A stretch of 64,000 nt of DNA, taken from the NCBI RefSeq assembly GCF_014395225.1, contig NZ_CP060723.1, forward strand, positions 2,852,001 through 2,916,000, written 5' to 3'. This DNA comes from Pedobacter roseus. GTDB lineage: Bacteria; Bacteroidota; Bacteroidia; Sphingobacteriales; Sphingobacteriaceae. The notes beneath the pieces were generated by a model. That model made no database searches and was not told where the DNA came from. It saw only the letters and a program-made list of their open reading frames with translations. Position numbers and translations under genes: made by a program. Below, piece by piece: positions 1 to 9,995 of this stretch; position 1 is the first letter of the stretch; each line of letters begins with the position of its first letter.

Positions 1-1658
1 TTAGCAGCGTCTACCGTTTTGTAGGTAACTACACCCCCTAATATTGTACCCTGAACCCCATGGAGTGTTCCATTGAGTACTGTTGCGGCAATCTTCCACC
101 TTCTGATATCCCAGAAACGGTGTTCCTCGAAAGCAAATTCTACTCTTCGCTCATGCCTGATTTTATCACGCATCTGCGCTTGTGTTAATCCTGCAGGTAA
201 GGTTGGCATACCTACGCGGGTCCTGATGGCATTCACTGCGGCATATACACTGGCGTCTGCTCCTACGGCCTCATTTTGAGCCTCAGCATAGTTTAACAGA
301 ATCTCTGCATATCTGATGATTGGGAAAATGTGAGGGTAATTTGAGTAAGATGTTCCGCTCGAATTGCTGGTCATAAACTTACGCATGTAATAACCAGTAC
401 GGGTTTCACCTTTTGTTACCCTTCCGTAACCAAATGGCCTGTCCAATCCTCCATCATAAGTCTGTACTTTTCTATTCAGCCAATAAAGTCCGTCGAAAGT
501 AATGGTTGCAGGAAAACGCGGATCTCTATCGTAATATGGATTGGTAGCTACATAACCAGAGCCTGTTTCGGTAATCAGTTTACCATTAGTCATTTCATAC
601 TCGTTTACCAGTTCCTGGGTGGGATTGGTTTTGCCTGAAAATGACGCACGGGTATAACCTACCGGATCATTATATGCTTCCACAGTAGAGTTATTCGCCG
701 TCATATAAGGCAGAATAATTTCGTTGTTACTTGCTGTGGTAAAAACACTTAAGAATTTATTAACGTTGGTAACATAGGTGGCAAGTGTTGCACCTGGTGC
801 TACCCCGGCAAGTGTAGTTGTGGTATAATGTCCTGTTGTTGCGGCACTGTTTAAAGCATAAGTAAATTTAGTTGCCGTTACACTATCCATTACTGCTTTT
901 GCAGCAGCAGCAGCGCTGGTCCATTTGTTAAGATCGTTACCAGGGTTATTAAGCGGACTTGCAGCATATAGCAGCAGCCTGCTTTTTAAGGCCATTGCTG
1001 CACCACGGCCAAAACGACCATAAAAGTTTGCTGCAAATGTACCGTTGGTTGATGAATTTGCGGTTAACAAATAAGGCATTGCAGCATCAAGTTCGCTTAA
1101 AATATAATCTACACATTGCTGGTAGGTATTGCGCGGAACATTAATGGTTTCTTCTGCATTAAAAATCTTATCACCGATTAAGGGAACACCTCCCCATCTT
1201 TTAATCAGTTCGAAATACGACATTGCCCTTAAGCAATGCGCTTCAGCTTTCCACCTCTCTTTATAACCTTTAAGGTTTAAGGGAACTACATCAATATTGG
1301 CCAAAAAGATATTTGTTTTGCGGATGTTGGCGTAATTTTTCGCCCATACATTATCTACTACATTTGAAGGACTTATCCCATCGTTGCTAAAGTATTGCAC
1401 GGCATCGCCGACGGCATTGGGTAGCGCATCATCAGTACCGGCATCCAGTATGTTATTCGAAATCCTGTTATTTCCGTTTGGCAGGCCTGCGTAAATACTG
1501 TTCAGGAATTTTTCGGCATTTACACCCAGCGAATCTGTTTTATCAAAAATAACATCCTGACCAATCAGTTCTAAAGGTGTATCCTCGCTTAATTTTTTAC
1601 ATCCCCATGCGCCAAACAACACAGCAGATACGAAGGCAACTATAAAATATTTTTTCAT
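1..1658 (-). CDS. SusD/RagB-family outer-membrane lipoprotein, 3' end cut by window edge
   Basis: Reading leftwards from the ATG at 1656-1658 there is an open frame of about 552 codons that runs off the window; the TTA at 1-3 is out of frame and is not its stop. The N-terminus MKKYFIVAFVSAVLFGAWGC followed by Lys-Lys is a lipoprotein signal with the lipidated Cys at residue 20. The body has the long, Tyr/Asn-rich helical character of SusD, and the last visible residues (a GVQGT..VVTYKTVDAA stretch) resemble the region some tens of residues before the usual SusD C-terminus. SusD proteins are surface lipoproteins that cap a SusC barrel and bind its substrate. It lies 11 bases after the susC stop, so the two are surely co-transcribed. 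The substrate cannot be read from the sequence. Confidence 0.9.
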   Translation of the reverse strand, partial: MKKYFIVAFVSAVLFGAWGCKKLSEDTPLELIGQDVIFDKTDSLGVNAEKFLNSIYAGLPNGNNRISNNILDAGTDDALPNAVGDAVQYFSNDGISPSNVVDNVWAKNYANIRKTNIFLANIDVVPLNLKGYKERWKAEAHCLRAMSYFELIKRWGGVPLIGDKIFNAEETINVPRNTYQQCVDYILSELDAAMPYLLTANSSTNGTFAANFYGRFGRGAAMALKSRLLLYAASPLNNPGNDLNKWTSAAAAAKAVMDSVTATKFTYALNSAATTGHYTTTTLAGVAPGATLATYVTNVNKFLSVFTTASNNEIILPYMTANNSTVEAYNDPVGYTRASFSGKTNPTQELVNEYEMTNGKLITETGSGYVATNPYYDRDPRFPATITFDGLYWLNRKVQTYDGGLDRPFGYGRVTKGETRTGYYMRKFMTSNSSGTSYSNYPHIFPIIRYAEILLNYAEAQNEAVGADASVYAAVNAIRTRVGMPTLPAGLTQAQMRDKIRHERRVEFAFEEHRFWDIRRWKIAATVLNGTLHGVQGTILGGVVTYKTVDAA

Positions 1659-1669
1659 AAATCTGTTTT

Positions 1670-4504
1670 CTATAAGGTTAATGATATACCACCGTTGATT
1701 ACCCTTTGATTAGGGAAACTGTTCACCAATGATTCGGGATCGAAATCGAGTTTTGAAGTGGTAAGCATGTTGTAGCCGTTTACAAAAAACCTAAGTTTTT
1801 TTATTTTTAACCTGCTTACCAGATGTGCTGGAAGTGAGTAACCCAACTCCACATTTTTCAACCGGAGGTAATTGCCGTTTCTTAACCAGAAAGTAGAGGA
1901 AACATTGTTATTTAAATTGGTTCCCAATGTTAAGCGAGGCAATGTGGCACTTTCCTGATTGCTTGGGGTCCACCTGTTTTGGGTAGTATAATCCAAAACA
2001 TAACCGGTGTTGTTGTTCAGGGCCAGCATATAAGCTGTATTCAGCAATACTTCTCTGTTAAAAACGCCTTGTACCAGGGCCGAAAAATCAAATCCTTTGT
2101 AGTTGAAAGCCAGGTTTAGGCCTCCGTAAACAAGCGCTTTATCGCTGGTAATTTTCTTTTGATCGAGTGATGAAATTACACCATCACCATTTAGATCCTG
2201 GTATTTAATATCACCGGCAACAGGTGTATAGCCCAATAGTGTTGGTGTATTGCCCGCATTTTCTCCTGTTTTGTAAAAACCTATAGACTGGTAACCGAAG
2301 GTACCAGAAGCCTGGCCGGCGGTGTACATCCAGCTATATGGATAATCCGGCTCACCAGCATATAAAATTTTATTTTTTTGCAAACTAACGTTTACCCCTA
2401 TTTTGTAGCCAAAATCGCCTGATCTGCCCATAAAATCAACTGTACCTTCTATACCTGAAAACCTGTTTTCGCCAAGATTCTGATCTGGATAATCGGCACC
2501 TATAATGGTACTTGCATACGGCCTGGAAATTAACAAGTCGTAATATTTATTGTTATAATAAGTTAGGCCTGCATTTAGTTTATTGTTTAGAAATGCTGCA
2601 TCAGCACCAACTTCGAGCTTTTTGGCCTTTGCGGCGCCTACGTTTGTGGTGGCCAGGCTACCCTGAACTGCTGTACCCACTGTAGTTTGCCCTGTGCCAA
2701 AAACATAACCTGAACCGCTGATCGAATACCGCTGGAGGTAAGAGAAATAATCAGAAAGGTTAGCTTTAGCTGTTAAACCATAAGTAGCCCTAAATTTCAG
2801 AAAGTTAACTGTTGAAGGATTAAACCATTCTTCTTTTGAAGCTACCCAGCCTAAACCTACTGATGGAAGAAATACCCATTTTTGCGAATCAGCATATTTG
2901 TTAAAACTGCTATATGAAATAGCAGTCTCAGCAAAATATTTATCATTGTAACTGTACTTAGCAGACAAACCTGCAGTTTTGAGGATATTGTTTAACTGAC
3001 CGTTGCTTAGCAGACCGCTGGATAAACTGTTATCTCCGTTATAAGCCCCCAATAAATCCAGTTGATGGCTTCCAAAATCCCTCGAATAGCCTAACATAAA
3101 ATTGTAATAGGTCTGCTTTAACTGGTCGGTTACCTCCGAACTGCCACCACCTAAAAGCACTTTGCTATCCGTGCCCGATTTGGTATAACTGATTGCTCCA
3201 CCACTTATGGTTGGGTAGTAAATGGCGAATGTTTTTGTTTTTAAAGTAGCTTCGCTGTAATAGTTTGCTATCGATAAACCTGCTTTTGCCCATAAACCTT
3301 TGGTTATATCGTCTAATTTATATTTTAGCGCTACATCAGAATTTAAGGTACGGTTGGTGGTCATCACGTAACCTGAGTTGATCGTGTTTGCCAAAATATT
3401 ATTGGTTAAAGAAGCGGTGCCGCCATAAGTACCATCTGGATTTTTAACGGCATAGGCCAATGGCGATGTTGAATAAACCTGGCTCATAATGGACAAGGCG
3501 TAACCGCCAGGCTGGTTGTTGTTTTCTACTGAACCGAAGATGTTTAACTGTAAGGAAATATCTTCATTAAAGTTAATTTCTGCATTGGTACGGATATTAT
3601 AACGTTTATAAAAGTTATTGGTATTATAAACATTGTTATCATCGGTTACAAAATTACCATCAGATGCAAAATGCTCTAAACTGGCATAATATTTAAAAGC
3701 TTCTGAATTACCAGCAACACCCAAGTGATAACGTTTTTGAGCACTGTTCTTTTTATAAACAAGATCGTACCAATTGTTATTAGGCTGCAAAAACGGATTA
3801 TTGGTGTTGTTATCATAAGCACTGATTACTGCATCGCTGTATACTGGCGTACTGCCAGGGGTTGTGTTTAACTGCGCTTCGTTATAAATACGGGCATAAT
3901 CGCCACCAGTAATAAATTTGGGTGTAAAGAGGTTTTGAAGAGCGCCGTACTCTGCTCCAAAATTAATTTCGAAAGGATTGTTTTTTGATTGCTTTTTTGT
4001 AGTAATGTAAATTACACCGCCTGATGAGCGCATGCCATACATCGAAGTTGACAAAGCATCTTTCAATACCGTAATACTTTCTACATCATCAGGATTGAAA
4101 TTGGTAAACGATCTGGGTACCCCATCAATTACGATAAGTGGCGATTGCCCGCGGAGCACCAATTGCGTTACATCAAAACCAGTACGTGCCGACGATTGCA
4201 GTGTATACAAACCGGTTAAACGGCCAGCTACCGTATTCGTTACATCAGATACCGGAGTAGAATTGATGTCATCACCATATATCGTAGCAGCACCTGCTAT
4301 CAGGTTGACTTTTTTAGTTGTTCCATTCCATTTATCAACTTTACTTTCAAGGAAGCTTTTTGGATCAAATTTCCTGATCAGCGAGCTATCCGTCATTACG
4401 GCAGTATTGGTTACCGGTTTTTGCTGTGCAAAAGCAAAAACAGGCAATAGGTTTAACAAGCCTATCATCCATTTCAGCCTAATATTTGTAATTTTTCTCT
4501 TCAT
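1670..4504 (-). CDS. SusC/RagA-family TonB-linked outer-membrane transporter lacking the N-terminal carboxypeptidase-like domain
   Basis: 944 residues. A signal peptide ending near FAFAQQ is followed after about 80 residues by the plug domain: LVLRGQSPLIVIDGVPR, then DDVESITVLKDALSTSMYG and SGGVIYITTKK, all diagnostic of SusC-type receptors. The rest is a beta-barrel ending in the aromatic/Leu-rich INGGISLTL. Most SusC proteins carry a carboxypeptidase-D regulatory-like domain (about 80 residues) before the plug; here it is absent and replaced by a short segment without recognisable domain, so the protein is shorter than its paralogues in this window. It imports an unknown ligand into the periplasm with energy from TonB/ExbBD. 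It sits between the CHRD lipoprotein gene (15 bases upstream) and susD. Confidence 0.93.
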   Translation of the reverse strand: MKRKITNIRLKWMIGLLNLLPVFAFAQQKPVTNTAVMTDSSLIRKFDPKSFLESKVDKWNGTTKKVNLIAGAATIYGDDINSTPVSDVTNTVAGRLTGLYTLQSSARTGFDVTQLVLRGQSPLIVIDGVPRSFTNFNPDDVESITVLKDALSTSMYGMRSSGGVIYITTKKQSKNNPFEINFGAEYGALQNLFTPKFITGGDYARIYNEAQLNTTPGSTPVYSDAVISAYDNNTNNPFLQPNNNWYDLVYKKNSAQKRYHLGVAGNSEAFKYYASLEHFASDGNFVTDDNNVYNTNNFYKRYNIRTNAEINFNEDISLQLNIFGSVENNNQPGGYALSIMSQVYSTSPLAYAVKNPDGTYGGTASLTNNILANTINSGYVMTTNRTLNSDVALKYKLDDITKGLWAKAGLSIANYYSEATLKTKTFAIYYPTISGGAISYTKSGTDSKVLLGGGSSEVTDQLKQTYYNFMLGYSRDFGSHQLDLLGAYNGDNSLSSGLLSNGQLNNILKTAGLSAKYSYNDKYFAETAISYSSFNKYADSQKWVFLPSVGLGWVASKEEWFNPSTVNFLKFRATYGLTAKANLSDYFSYLQRYSISGSGYVFGTGQTTVGTAVQGSLATTNVGAAKAKKLEVGADAAFLNNKLNAGLTYYNNKYYDLLISRPYASTIIGADYPDQNLGENRFSGIEGTVDFMGRSGDFGYKIGVNVSLQKNKILYAGEPDYPYSWMYTAGQASGTFGYQSIGFYKTGENAGNTPTLLGYTPVAGDIKYQDLNGDGVISSLDQKKITSDKALVYGGLNLAFNYKGFDFSALVQGVFNREVLLNTAYMLALNNNTGYVLDYTTQNRWTPSNQESATLPRLTLGTNLNNNVSSTFWLRNGNYLRLKNVELGYSLPAHLVSRLKIKKLRFFVNGYNMLTTSKLDFDPESLVNSFPNQRVINGGISLTL

Positions 4505-4519
4505 AATATCGGCTGTTTA

Positions 4520-4993
4520 TTAATATGATGTTAATGTTCCCCTTACCAAACCTGTAGCTTGCTGACTGGAGGCAATCTGCAGGTAAAGTGTTTTAGAATT
4601 TAAATCGGCTATGGTTTGTGCCGATAACTCAACAAAACCTTTTACTTCCCTGGCGGTATTAAAGGCTCCATTATTCAAATCAATTAAAACAGCACCATTG
4701 GCTCCGGCAACCCCACTGTAAATAATTGCCTTGGTTGGCGTATCGCCATTATTGAGCGGTGTATCAAAATAGAGGTAATAATAAAGTTTGTTATCGGTCA
4801 TTAAATAACATACCGCTACCGCATGGTCTGTTCTACCCGTAATTGCCGGTACAACATTGTTTACTGATAAATCTGATTTCCATTGTCGGATGGTATAGAT
4901 ATCTGATACCACTTCTTTTTTCTTACAGGCGCTAAAAAACAGCAGCGCAAGTGCAGGCATCAGGCAATGCCTTTTTAGTGTAAATAGGTTCAT
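4520..4993 (-). CDS. CHRD-domain-like lipoprotein
   Basis: 157 residues. The N-terminus ends in LLFFSACKKK, a lipobox with Cys at residue 23. The rest follows the CHRD (chordin-type) pattern: a start resembling W..DLSVNNVVPA, a central GVAGANGAVLIDLNNG and an end of the form LYLQIASSQQATGLVRGTL, comparable to the LYVNIHT..NPGGEIRGQL end of the family. CHRD domains occur in secreted bacterial proteins of unknown role, so the function stays open; an accessory surface lipoprotein of the adjacent SusC/SusD pair is an inference from position. It is the first gene of the leftward operon CHRD-susC-susD. Confidence 0.65.
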   Translation of the reverse strand: MNLFTLKRHCLMPALALLFFSACKKKEVVSDIYTIRQWKSDLSVNNVVPAITGRTDHAVAVCYLMTDNKLYYYLYFDTPLNNGDTPTKAIIYSGVAGANGAVLIDLNNGAFNTAREVKGFVELSAQTIADLNSKTLYLQIASSQQATGLVRGTLTSY

Positions 4994-5436
4994 AAATTTT
5001 AGGAGTTGATTGTTTAGGGATGTTGATTTAATTGATCATCCATTTTTGCTGGTGATTTTGCACAGACACAATATGCCGGTATATCACCTTCAAACTCCTA
5101 AACTTTAAAAGCACTGCTTTTACTAAAAGTAATTTTTGTTTCATGGTTGGTTTGGTTAATATTTACTGTTGGCTATCGGATGGGTTGATATCAGATTTGC
5201 CCACAGCGTTGGTTGTTAGTTACATTTGGCTAAGCCAATTACAGGAATGGTTAATTCCAGTTGGTGTTTGCTCTTTTATCACCTTGAATTCGCTTTACCA
5301 AAACTAGTTGGGCGAAAAATGAAAAAGGTCGAAAATTGTAAATGAAAGGGTAGAAAAACGGCAATTCTTCCATATTTTAATCAATTCGCCCTATATTTAA
5401 AGTGAAATACAACGATCCCAAATAAAACTAACCTAA
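4994..5436. other. Divergent intergenic region between the CHRD-susCD operon and the hybrid sensor gene
   Basis: The region is AT-rich and must carry promoters for both directions. On the minus strand TAGTTTTG at 5299-5306 matches the Bacteroidota -7 consensus TAnnTTTG, which would give a leader of about 300 bases for the CHRD gene. On the plus strand TATATTTA at 5392-5399 is a one-mismatch -7 box about 38 bases before the sensor ATG. A 38-codon minus-strand ORF (5028-5144) exists, but I see no support that it is real. The binding site of the hybrid regulator may lie here. Confidence 0.4.
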
Positions 5437-8400
5437 ATGATGAAGCCGCGTTTTAGCGCAATAGGATTCTGCCTGATGCTTTTGATATGCACATCCCTTT
5501 ATGCACAAAAGCCCATTGTATTTAATCACCTTACGATGGAGAATGGCTTGTCGCAGAATTCGGTGATGGCCATCGCACAGGATAAAAACCAGCTGATCTG
5601 GATGGGAACCCGGCATGGACTAAACCGCTACGATGGCTACCGTTTTAAAATTTACAATAGCAGCTCCGATAACCAGAACAGCATCTCGGATAATGTAATT
5701 ACCACTCTATTAAGCGACAGTAAAGGACGGTTATGGGTAGGTACCGAAAATGGACTAAATCTCTATAATGAAAAAAGCGATCGTTTTATCAGGATCAACA
5801 AAAAAAGCTCTTCACAATCTTTCAGTTGCGATTCGGTAGAGTGTGTGTACGAAGACCCGCAAAAAAATATCTGGATAGGTACCTACAATGGCCTCAACCT
5901 GGTATTAAATGCAGAGAAACAGGTATTCAAAAAATTCCTTTTTGATAAGCCGGAGCGCAAAACAGGCGTTAATTACATTCTTTCTGTAATTAAAGATGAT
6001 CAGCAGAATATTTGGGCAGGAACTGTTAACGGTTTAGTGCGCATTTACCTAGTAAAGGGCAAATACCATTTCGAAATCTTCAGGCACAAGGCCGGCGATT
6101 CCAACAGCATTAGTTCTAACGCGGTAAAAAGTATCGTCATCGATAAACAAAAGCGCCTTTGGCTGGGTACCTATAATGGTTTAAACCTATTCGATTACCA
6201 ACATAAAACCTTTACCCGTTACCAAACCAGTGCTACAGATGCTAATTCAATTGTAAATAACGACATCCGTAAACTCACCTGTGATAAAAGAGGCAACATC
6301 TGGATCGGCACACAGGAAGGTTTGAGTATCCTCGATCCCAATACACGGAAATTCAGCAATTACCGTTACGATCCGGAACAGAGCAGCGGACTGAGTCAAA
6401 ACTCCATCCACAGTATTTTACAGGATTTAAACGGTTCCATGTATGTAGGTACTTTTTATAAAGGCGTTAATGTGGTTTATCCCTCCGCCACGCCGTTTAC
6501 GGTATACCGGAATTCTAAAAAACAACAGGGCCTGAGCAGTAATATTGTGAGTGCCATGGCCGAAGATCAATACCATAACCTTTGGATCGGAACGGAAGGT
6601 GGTGGCTTAAATTATGTAAACCGCAGCAAAAATACCTTTACCTATTACAGATCGGAGCCAAATAATAGCAACGGACTGAACTCTAATCTGATTAAAACAT
6701 TATGCCTCGATAAAACGGGACAGTTATTGGTGGGTACACACCGTGGCGGTCTGTATGTTTTTAATCCATCTGCGCAAAATTTCAGAAAAATAATCAATGT
6801 TAAGGATGTAAAAAATTCGCCTGGCGGTGCCGAAGTCATCGCAATAACGGAAGATAGCAACGGAATGGTTTGGGTGGGCTCCAGAGATGGTTTATCTACC
6901 CTATATAAAACAAATGGTGTGTATGCCGGCACGACCGTTAAAAGCATTTTAGAGAAAAGCATACGGAATAAATATATCCAGGTGATTTTTGAGGATCAGG
7001 CCAAAAACCTCTGGATCGGCACCCGGGCAGGTTTATATGTATACAACCCTAGCTCAAAAAGAATTACAGCTTATTATCAGAATAAAGCCAATGCCAAAGG
7101 TCTGAAGTCAGAATATATCAATTGCATCATGCAGTTGAAAAATGGAAATATCGGTATCGGAACAGCTTTGGGTGGATTGAGCATCTTCGACAATAAAAGC
7201 AGAAAGTTCAAAAATTATAATGAAAAAGATGGACTGCCAAACAGCAATGTATTTGGAATAATCGAAGATGAGGAAAAGAATTTATGGATCAGCACAGATA
7301 AGGGCTTATCCAAACTGGTTACCAGTACAGGAAAATTCATCAACTACACCAAAAGCGATGGGCTTGCAGGAAACAATTTTAACATCAGTTCTTTTTTAAA
7401 AGATAGCCATTGTGAATTGTTCTTTGGGGGATACGATGGATTGACTGCGTTTTATCCGAAACAGATCGACATCAACAAAAATGTTGCCCCCATCACTTTT
7501 ACCGGACTTAAACTGTTCAATCAACCTGTAGAAGTAAACAGTAGTGATGGAATATTAAGGGGAGCTATTCAAAACACACCACAAATTACCTTTAAACACG
7601 ACCAGAACAATTTCAGCATTGACTTTGCACTGCTAAACTATATCAAACCCGAAAAAAACAGCTACAGTTACATCCTTAAAGGCCACAGTAAAGCCTGGAC
7701 AAAAACTGATGTCCCGAGTGTAAGTTACGCGGATCTCCCTTCAGGCAATTACACCTTTATGGTTACGGGCAATAATAACGATGGAACCCCAAGTGGTAAA
7801 GCCGCATCACTCAAAATTACAGTACTACCGCCCTTTTGGGCAACCTGGTGGGCTTACCTCATTTACCTGGCCTTTTTTTCCGGGTTATTGTTCCTGATTG
7901 TGCGTTATCTTTTTGTACGTGCATTATTAAAACGTACTGAAGATATGCAGAAAATGAAACTTAATTTCTTCACTTATGTAGCGCATGAGATCAGAACCCC
8001 GCTTACCCTGATTCTTGGCCCATTAGAAAATCTTTCCAATCAATACCAAACCGATACTGAGCTAAACAGGCAGCTAATTCCCATAAAAAACAACGCCAAC
8101 AGGTTAATGCGTTTGATTACGGAACTGATGGACTTTAGAAAAGCCGAAACCGGACACCTTACGCTGCATGTTGCCGAAGATAATATCATCGAATTTATCA
8201 ATGAGATTTTTATCTCCTTTTCTCATTTAGCGCAGGCTAATGGCATTCAGTATGATTTTATACATGAACAGGAAAATATCAACCTGTTTTTTGATAAACG
8301 ACAGCTCGAAAAAGTATTATTCAACCTGTTATCCAATGCTTTTAAATTCTGTGATAAAGGCGGCCTGATTTCAGTTTCTGTTCTCGAATCGGATGATGAT

Positions 8401-9516
8401 GTAACCATCAGCATTTCGGATAATGGTGTGGGTATACCTGCCGAAAGCCTTAAAGGTTTGTTTAGCGATTATTTCCAGGTAGATGAACAGCAGAGTCAAA
8501 TTGGGTCGGGTATCGGGCTTGCCTTATCAAAAGCGATTGTAGAAGAGCATCAGGGAAGTATTACGGTAGAAAGTACACCTGCCGAAAATGGCTCAAGGGG
8601 TTTCACCAAATTTACCGTAAAGTTAAAAAAGGGGAAATCGCATTTCAAAACAGCACTTTTTGATGGTATAAAAGATTATCCTGCCCATCCTGATCTTTAC
8701 ACACAACAGGCGGAAGAAATAATTACGCTGATAAATCCTGAAAAAGAAATGGATCCGGCTACTGAAACCATTTTGGTGGTGGAAGATAACAGGGAGATCA
8801 GGTCGCTGATTACCTCATTGGTGGGCAGCCAATATCAGGTAGCCGAAAGCGAAAACGGTTTACTGGGCTGGGAAACGGCTGTTGAAACCCTGCCCGACCT
8901 AATCATTTGTGATATTATGATGCCGGTAATGGATGGTATTGAACTTTGCCGCCGCCTTAAACAGGACGAGCGCACCAGTCATATCCCGGTGATTATTCTT
9001 ACCGCCCGTTCTTCGCACATCCACCAGGTGAGCGGTTTAGAAACCGGTGCCGATGCTTATATCACTAAACCTTTTAGTCCGGAGCTGCTTTTACTCAACG
9101 TACGCAATTTACTGATGTCGCGGCAGATAATGCGCCAAAAGTTTCTGAAACATATCCACCTGCCTCCTAAAGACCTTACCATTAATGCCGTTGATGAAGC
9201 TTTTATGCAAAAACTACTGGGCTATATCGATCAGCACCTTGCCGATGAAGATTTTGGGGTATCTGAGCTGGCTTCGATGATTGGCATGAGCAAACCAGTG
9301 TTGTACAAAAAAATCAGGCAGCTCACCAACCTTTCGGTAAATGATTTTGTAAAATCGATCCGCTTAAAAAAAGCGATGGAACTGTTTAAACAAAACAGGT
9401 TTACGATTTATGAAGTGGCTTATCAGGTGGGCTTTAACGATCCGAAATACTTTAGCAGGGAGTTTAAAAAGCAGTTTGGGAAAGGACCAAGGGAATTTAT
9501 GAATGGGGAAGAGTAG
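5437..9516 (+). CDS. Hybrid two-component system protein (propeller sensor, histidine kinase, response regulator, AraC output)
   Basis: 1359 residues, the full length expected for a hybrid two-component system of Bacteroidota. Order: signal peptide (to about residue 23, SLYAQ); many Reg_prop repeats of the LWIGT..GLN type (about 30-680) forming periplasmic beta-propellers; a YYY domain (about 690-795); one membrane segment (about 800-825); HisKA with phospho-acceptor His850 in AHEIRTP; HATPase with NLLSNAFKF, DNGVGIP and GSGIGLALSK; a receiver with phospho-acceptor Asp1159 in CDIMMPVMDG and Lys in TKPFSP; and an AraC-type helix-turn-helix (about 1260-1355). Such proteins bind an oligosaccharide in the periplasm and switch on the neighbouring utilisation genes. 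ATGATG offers two adjacent starts. Which of the two flanking SusCD loci it controls is not visible. Confidence 0.97.
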   Translation: MMKPRFSAIGFCLMLLICTSLYAQKPIVFNHLTMENGLSQNSVMAIAQDKNQLIWMGTRHGLNRYDGYRFKIYNSSSDNQNSISDNVITTLLSDSKGRLWVGTENGLNLYNEKSDRFIRINKKSSSQSFSCDSVECVYEDPQKNIWIGTYNGLNLVLNAEKQVFKKFLFDKPERKTGVNYILSVIKDDQQNIWAGTVNGLVRIYLVKGKYHFEIFRHKAGDSNSISSNAVKSIVIDKQKRLWLGTYNGLNLFDYQHKTFTRYQTSATDANSIVNNDIRKLTCDKRGNIWIGTQEGLSILDPNTRKFSNYRYDPEQSSGLSQNSIHSILQDLNGSMYVGTFYKGVNVVYPSATPFTVYRNSKKQQGLSSNIVSAMAEDQYHNLWIGTEGGGLNYVNRSKNTFTYYRSEPNNSNGLNSNLIKTLCLDKTGQLLVGTHRGGLYVFNPSAQNFRKIINVKDVKNSPGGAEVIAITEDSNGMVWVGSRDGLSTLYKTNGVYAGTTVKSILEKSIRNKYIQVIFEDQAKNLWIGTRAGLYVYNPSSKRITAYYQNKANAKGLKSEYINCIMQLKNGNIGIGTALGGLSIFDNKSRKFKNYNEKDGLPNSNVFGIIEDEEKNLWISTDKGLSKLVTSTGKFINYTKSDGLAGNNFNISSFLKDSHCELFFGGYDGLTAFYPKQIDINKNVAPITFTGLKLFNQPVEVNSSDGILRGAIQNTPQITFKHDQNNFSIDFALLNYIKPEKNSYSYILKGHSKAWTKTDVPSVSYADLPSGNYTFMVTGNNNDGTPSGKAASLKITVLPPFWATWWAYLIYLAFFSGLLFLIVRYLFVRALLKRTEDMQKMKLNFFTYVAHEIRTPLTLILGPLENLSNQYQTDTELNRQLIPIKNNANRLMRLITELMDFRKAETGHLTLHVAEDNIIEFINEIFISFSHLAQANGIQYDFIHEQENINLFFDKRQLEKVLFNLLSNAFKFCDKGGLISVSVLESDDDVTISISDNGVGIPAESLKGLFSDYFQVDEQQSQIGSGIGLALSKAIVEEHQGSITVESTPAENGSRGFTKFTVKLKKGKSHFKTALFDGIKDYPAHPDLYTQQAEEIITLINPEKEMDPATETILVVEDNREIRSLITSLVGSQYQVAESENGLLGWETAVETLPDLIICDIMMPVMDGIELCRRLKQDERTSHIPVIILTARSSHIHQVSGLETGADAYITKPFSPELLLLNVRNLLMSRQIMRQKFLKHIHLPPKDLTINAVDEAFMQKLLGYIDQHLADEDFGVSELASMIGMSKPVLYKKIRQLTNLSVNDFVKSIRLKKAMELFKQNRFTIYEVAYQVGFNDPKYFSREFKKQFGKGPREFMNGEE

Positions 9517-9995
9517 TTTGGAGTTTTTAGTTGGGAGTTTGGAGTAGTCTTTAGTCCAAAGTCTTAAGTCCGGAGTCAATTACTCGCGGATGGTCATCAT
9601 AAGAAAAATCGTCATTTCGAGCGGACCCGATAGCTGTCGGGTGCAACGAAGCCGAGAACCACGAAGTGTTCAGCAAGGCTAAATCTATTATAAGGTTCAT
9701 CTCTTCGTTACGTCAGCCTGAGCGTAGTCGAAGGGCCTATTAGTTCTTTAATTCAGTTACGAATAAAACCTCGCAAGTGGTGCGTGAGGACACAAACCAT
9801 GGAATTAAGTTAATCGCCCAAACTCAATGCCCTCTGTGATTTTTTCTCTTTGCACTCGGTGGTTAAAACAGCCACGGATGCACGGAAACCACGGAGAATA
9901 AAACGCAATCGGTATTGTACAAGTGGTTCGTGGAGACACGAACCACGGGATATGCCTCCTCGCAATGACGGATTTACACTTAATAACGGACTATA
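9517..9995. repeat. Convergent intergenic region packed with dispersed extragenic repeats
   Basis: Between two convergent genes lies a mosaic of repeats. 9520-9580 is the low-complexity gtttggag/gtccggagtc type. From 9610 a copy of the cgtcatttcgagcgg... element contains the hairpin ACCCGATAG/CTGTCGGGT. A perfect 10-bp inverted repeat GTGGTTCGTG (9923-9932) / CACGAACCAC (9937-9946) has a 4-base loop, and a degenerate copy of it lies near 9777-9801. 9868-9898 carries the ccacggatgcacgg motif. An open frame at 9850-10089 crosses these repeats and the end of the glycosidase gene and is not credible. Confidence 0.7.

Noticed and set aside
4032..4523. 163-codon open frame on the plus strand
   Set aside because: It lies wholly antisense to the well-supported susC gene, and its translation has no family resemblance.
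5028..5144. 38-codon frame in the leader of the CHRD-susCD operon
   Set aside because: Its composition matches the surrounding AT-rich DNA, and it has no supporting hairpin, family or conserved placement that I can see.
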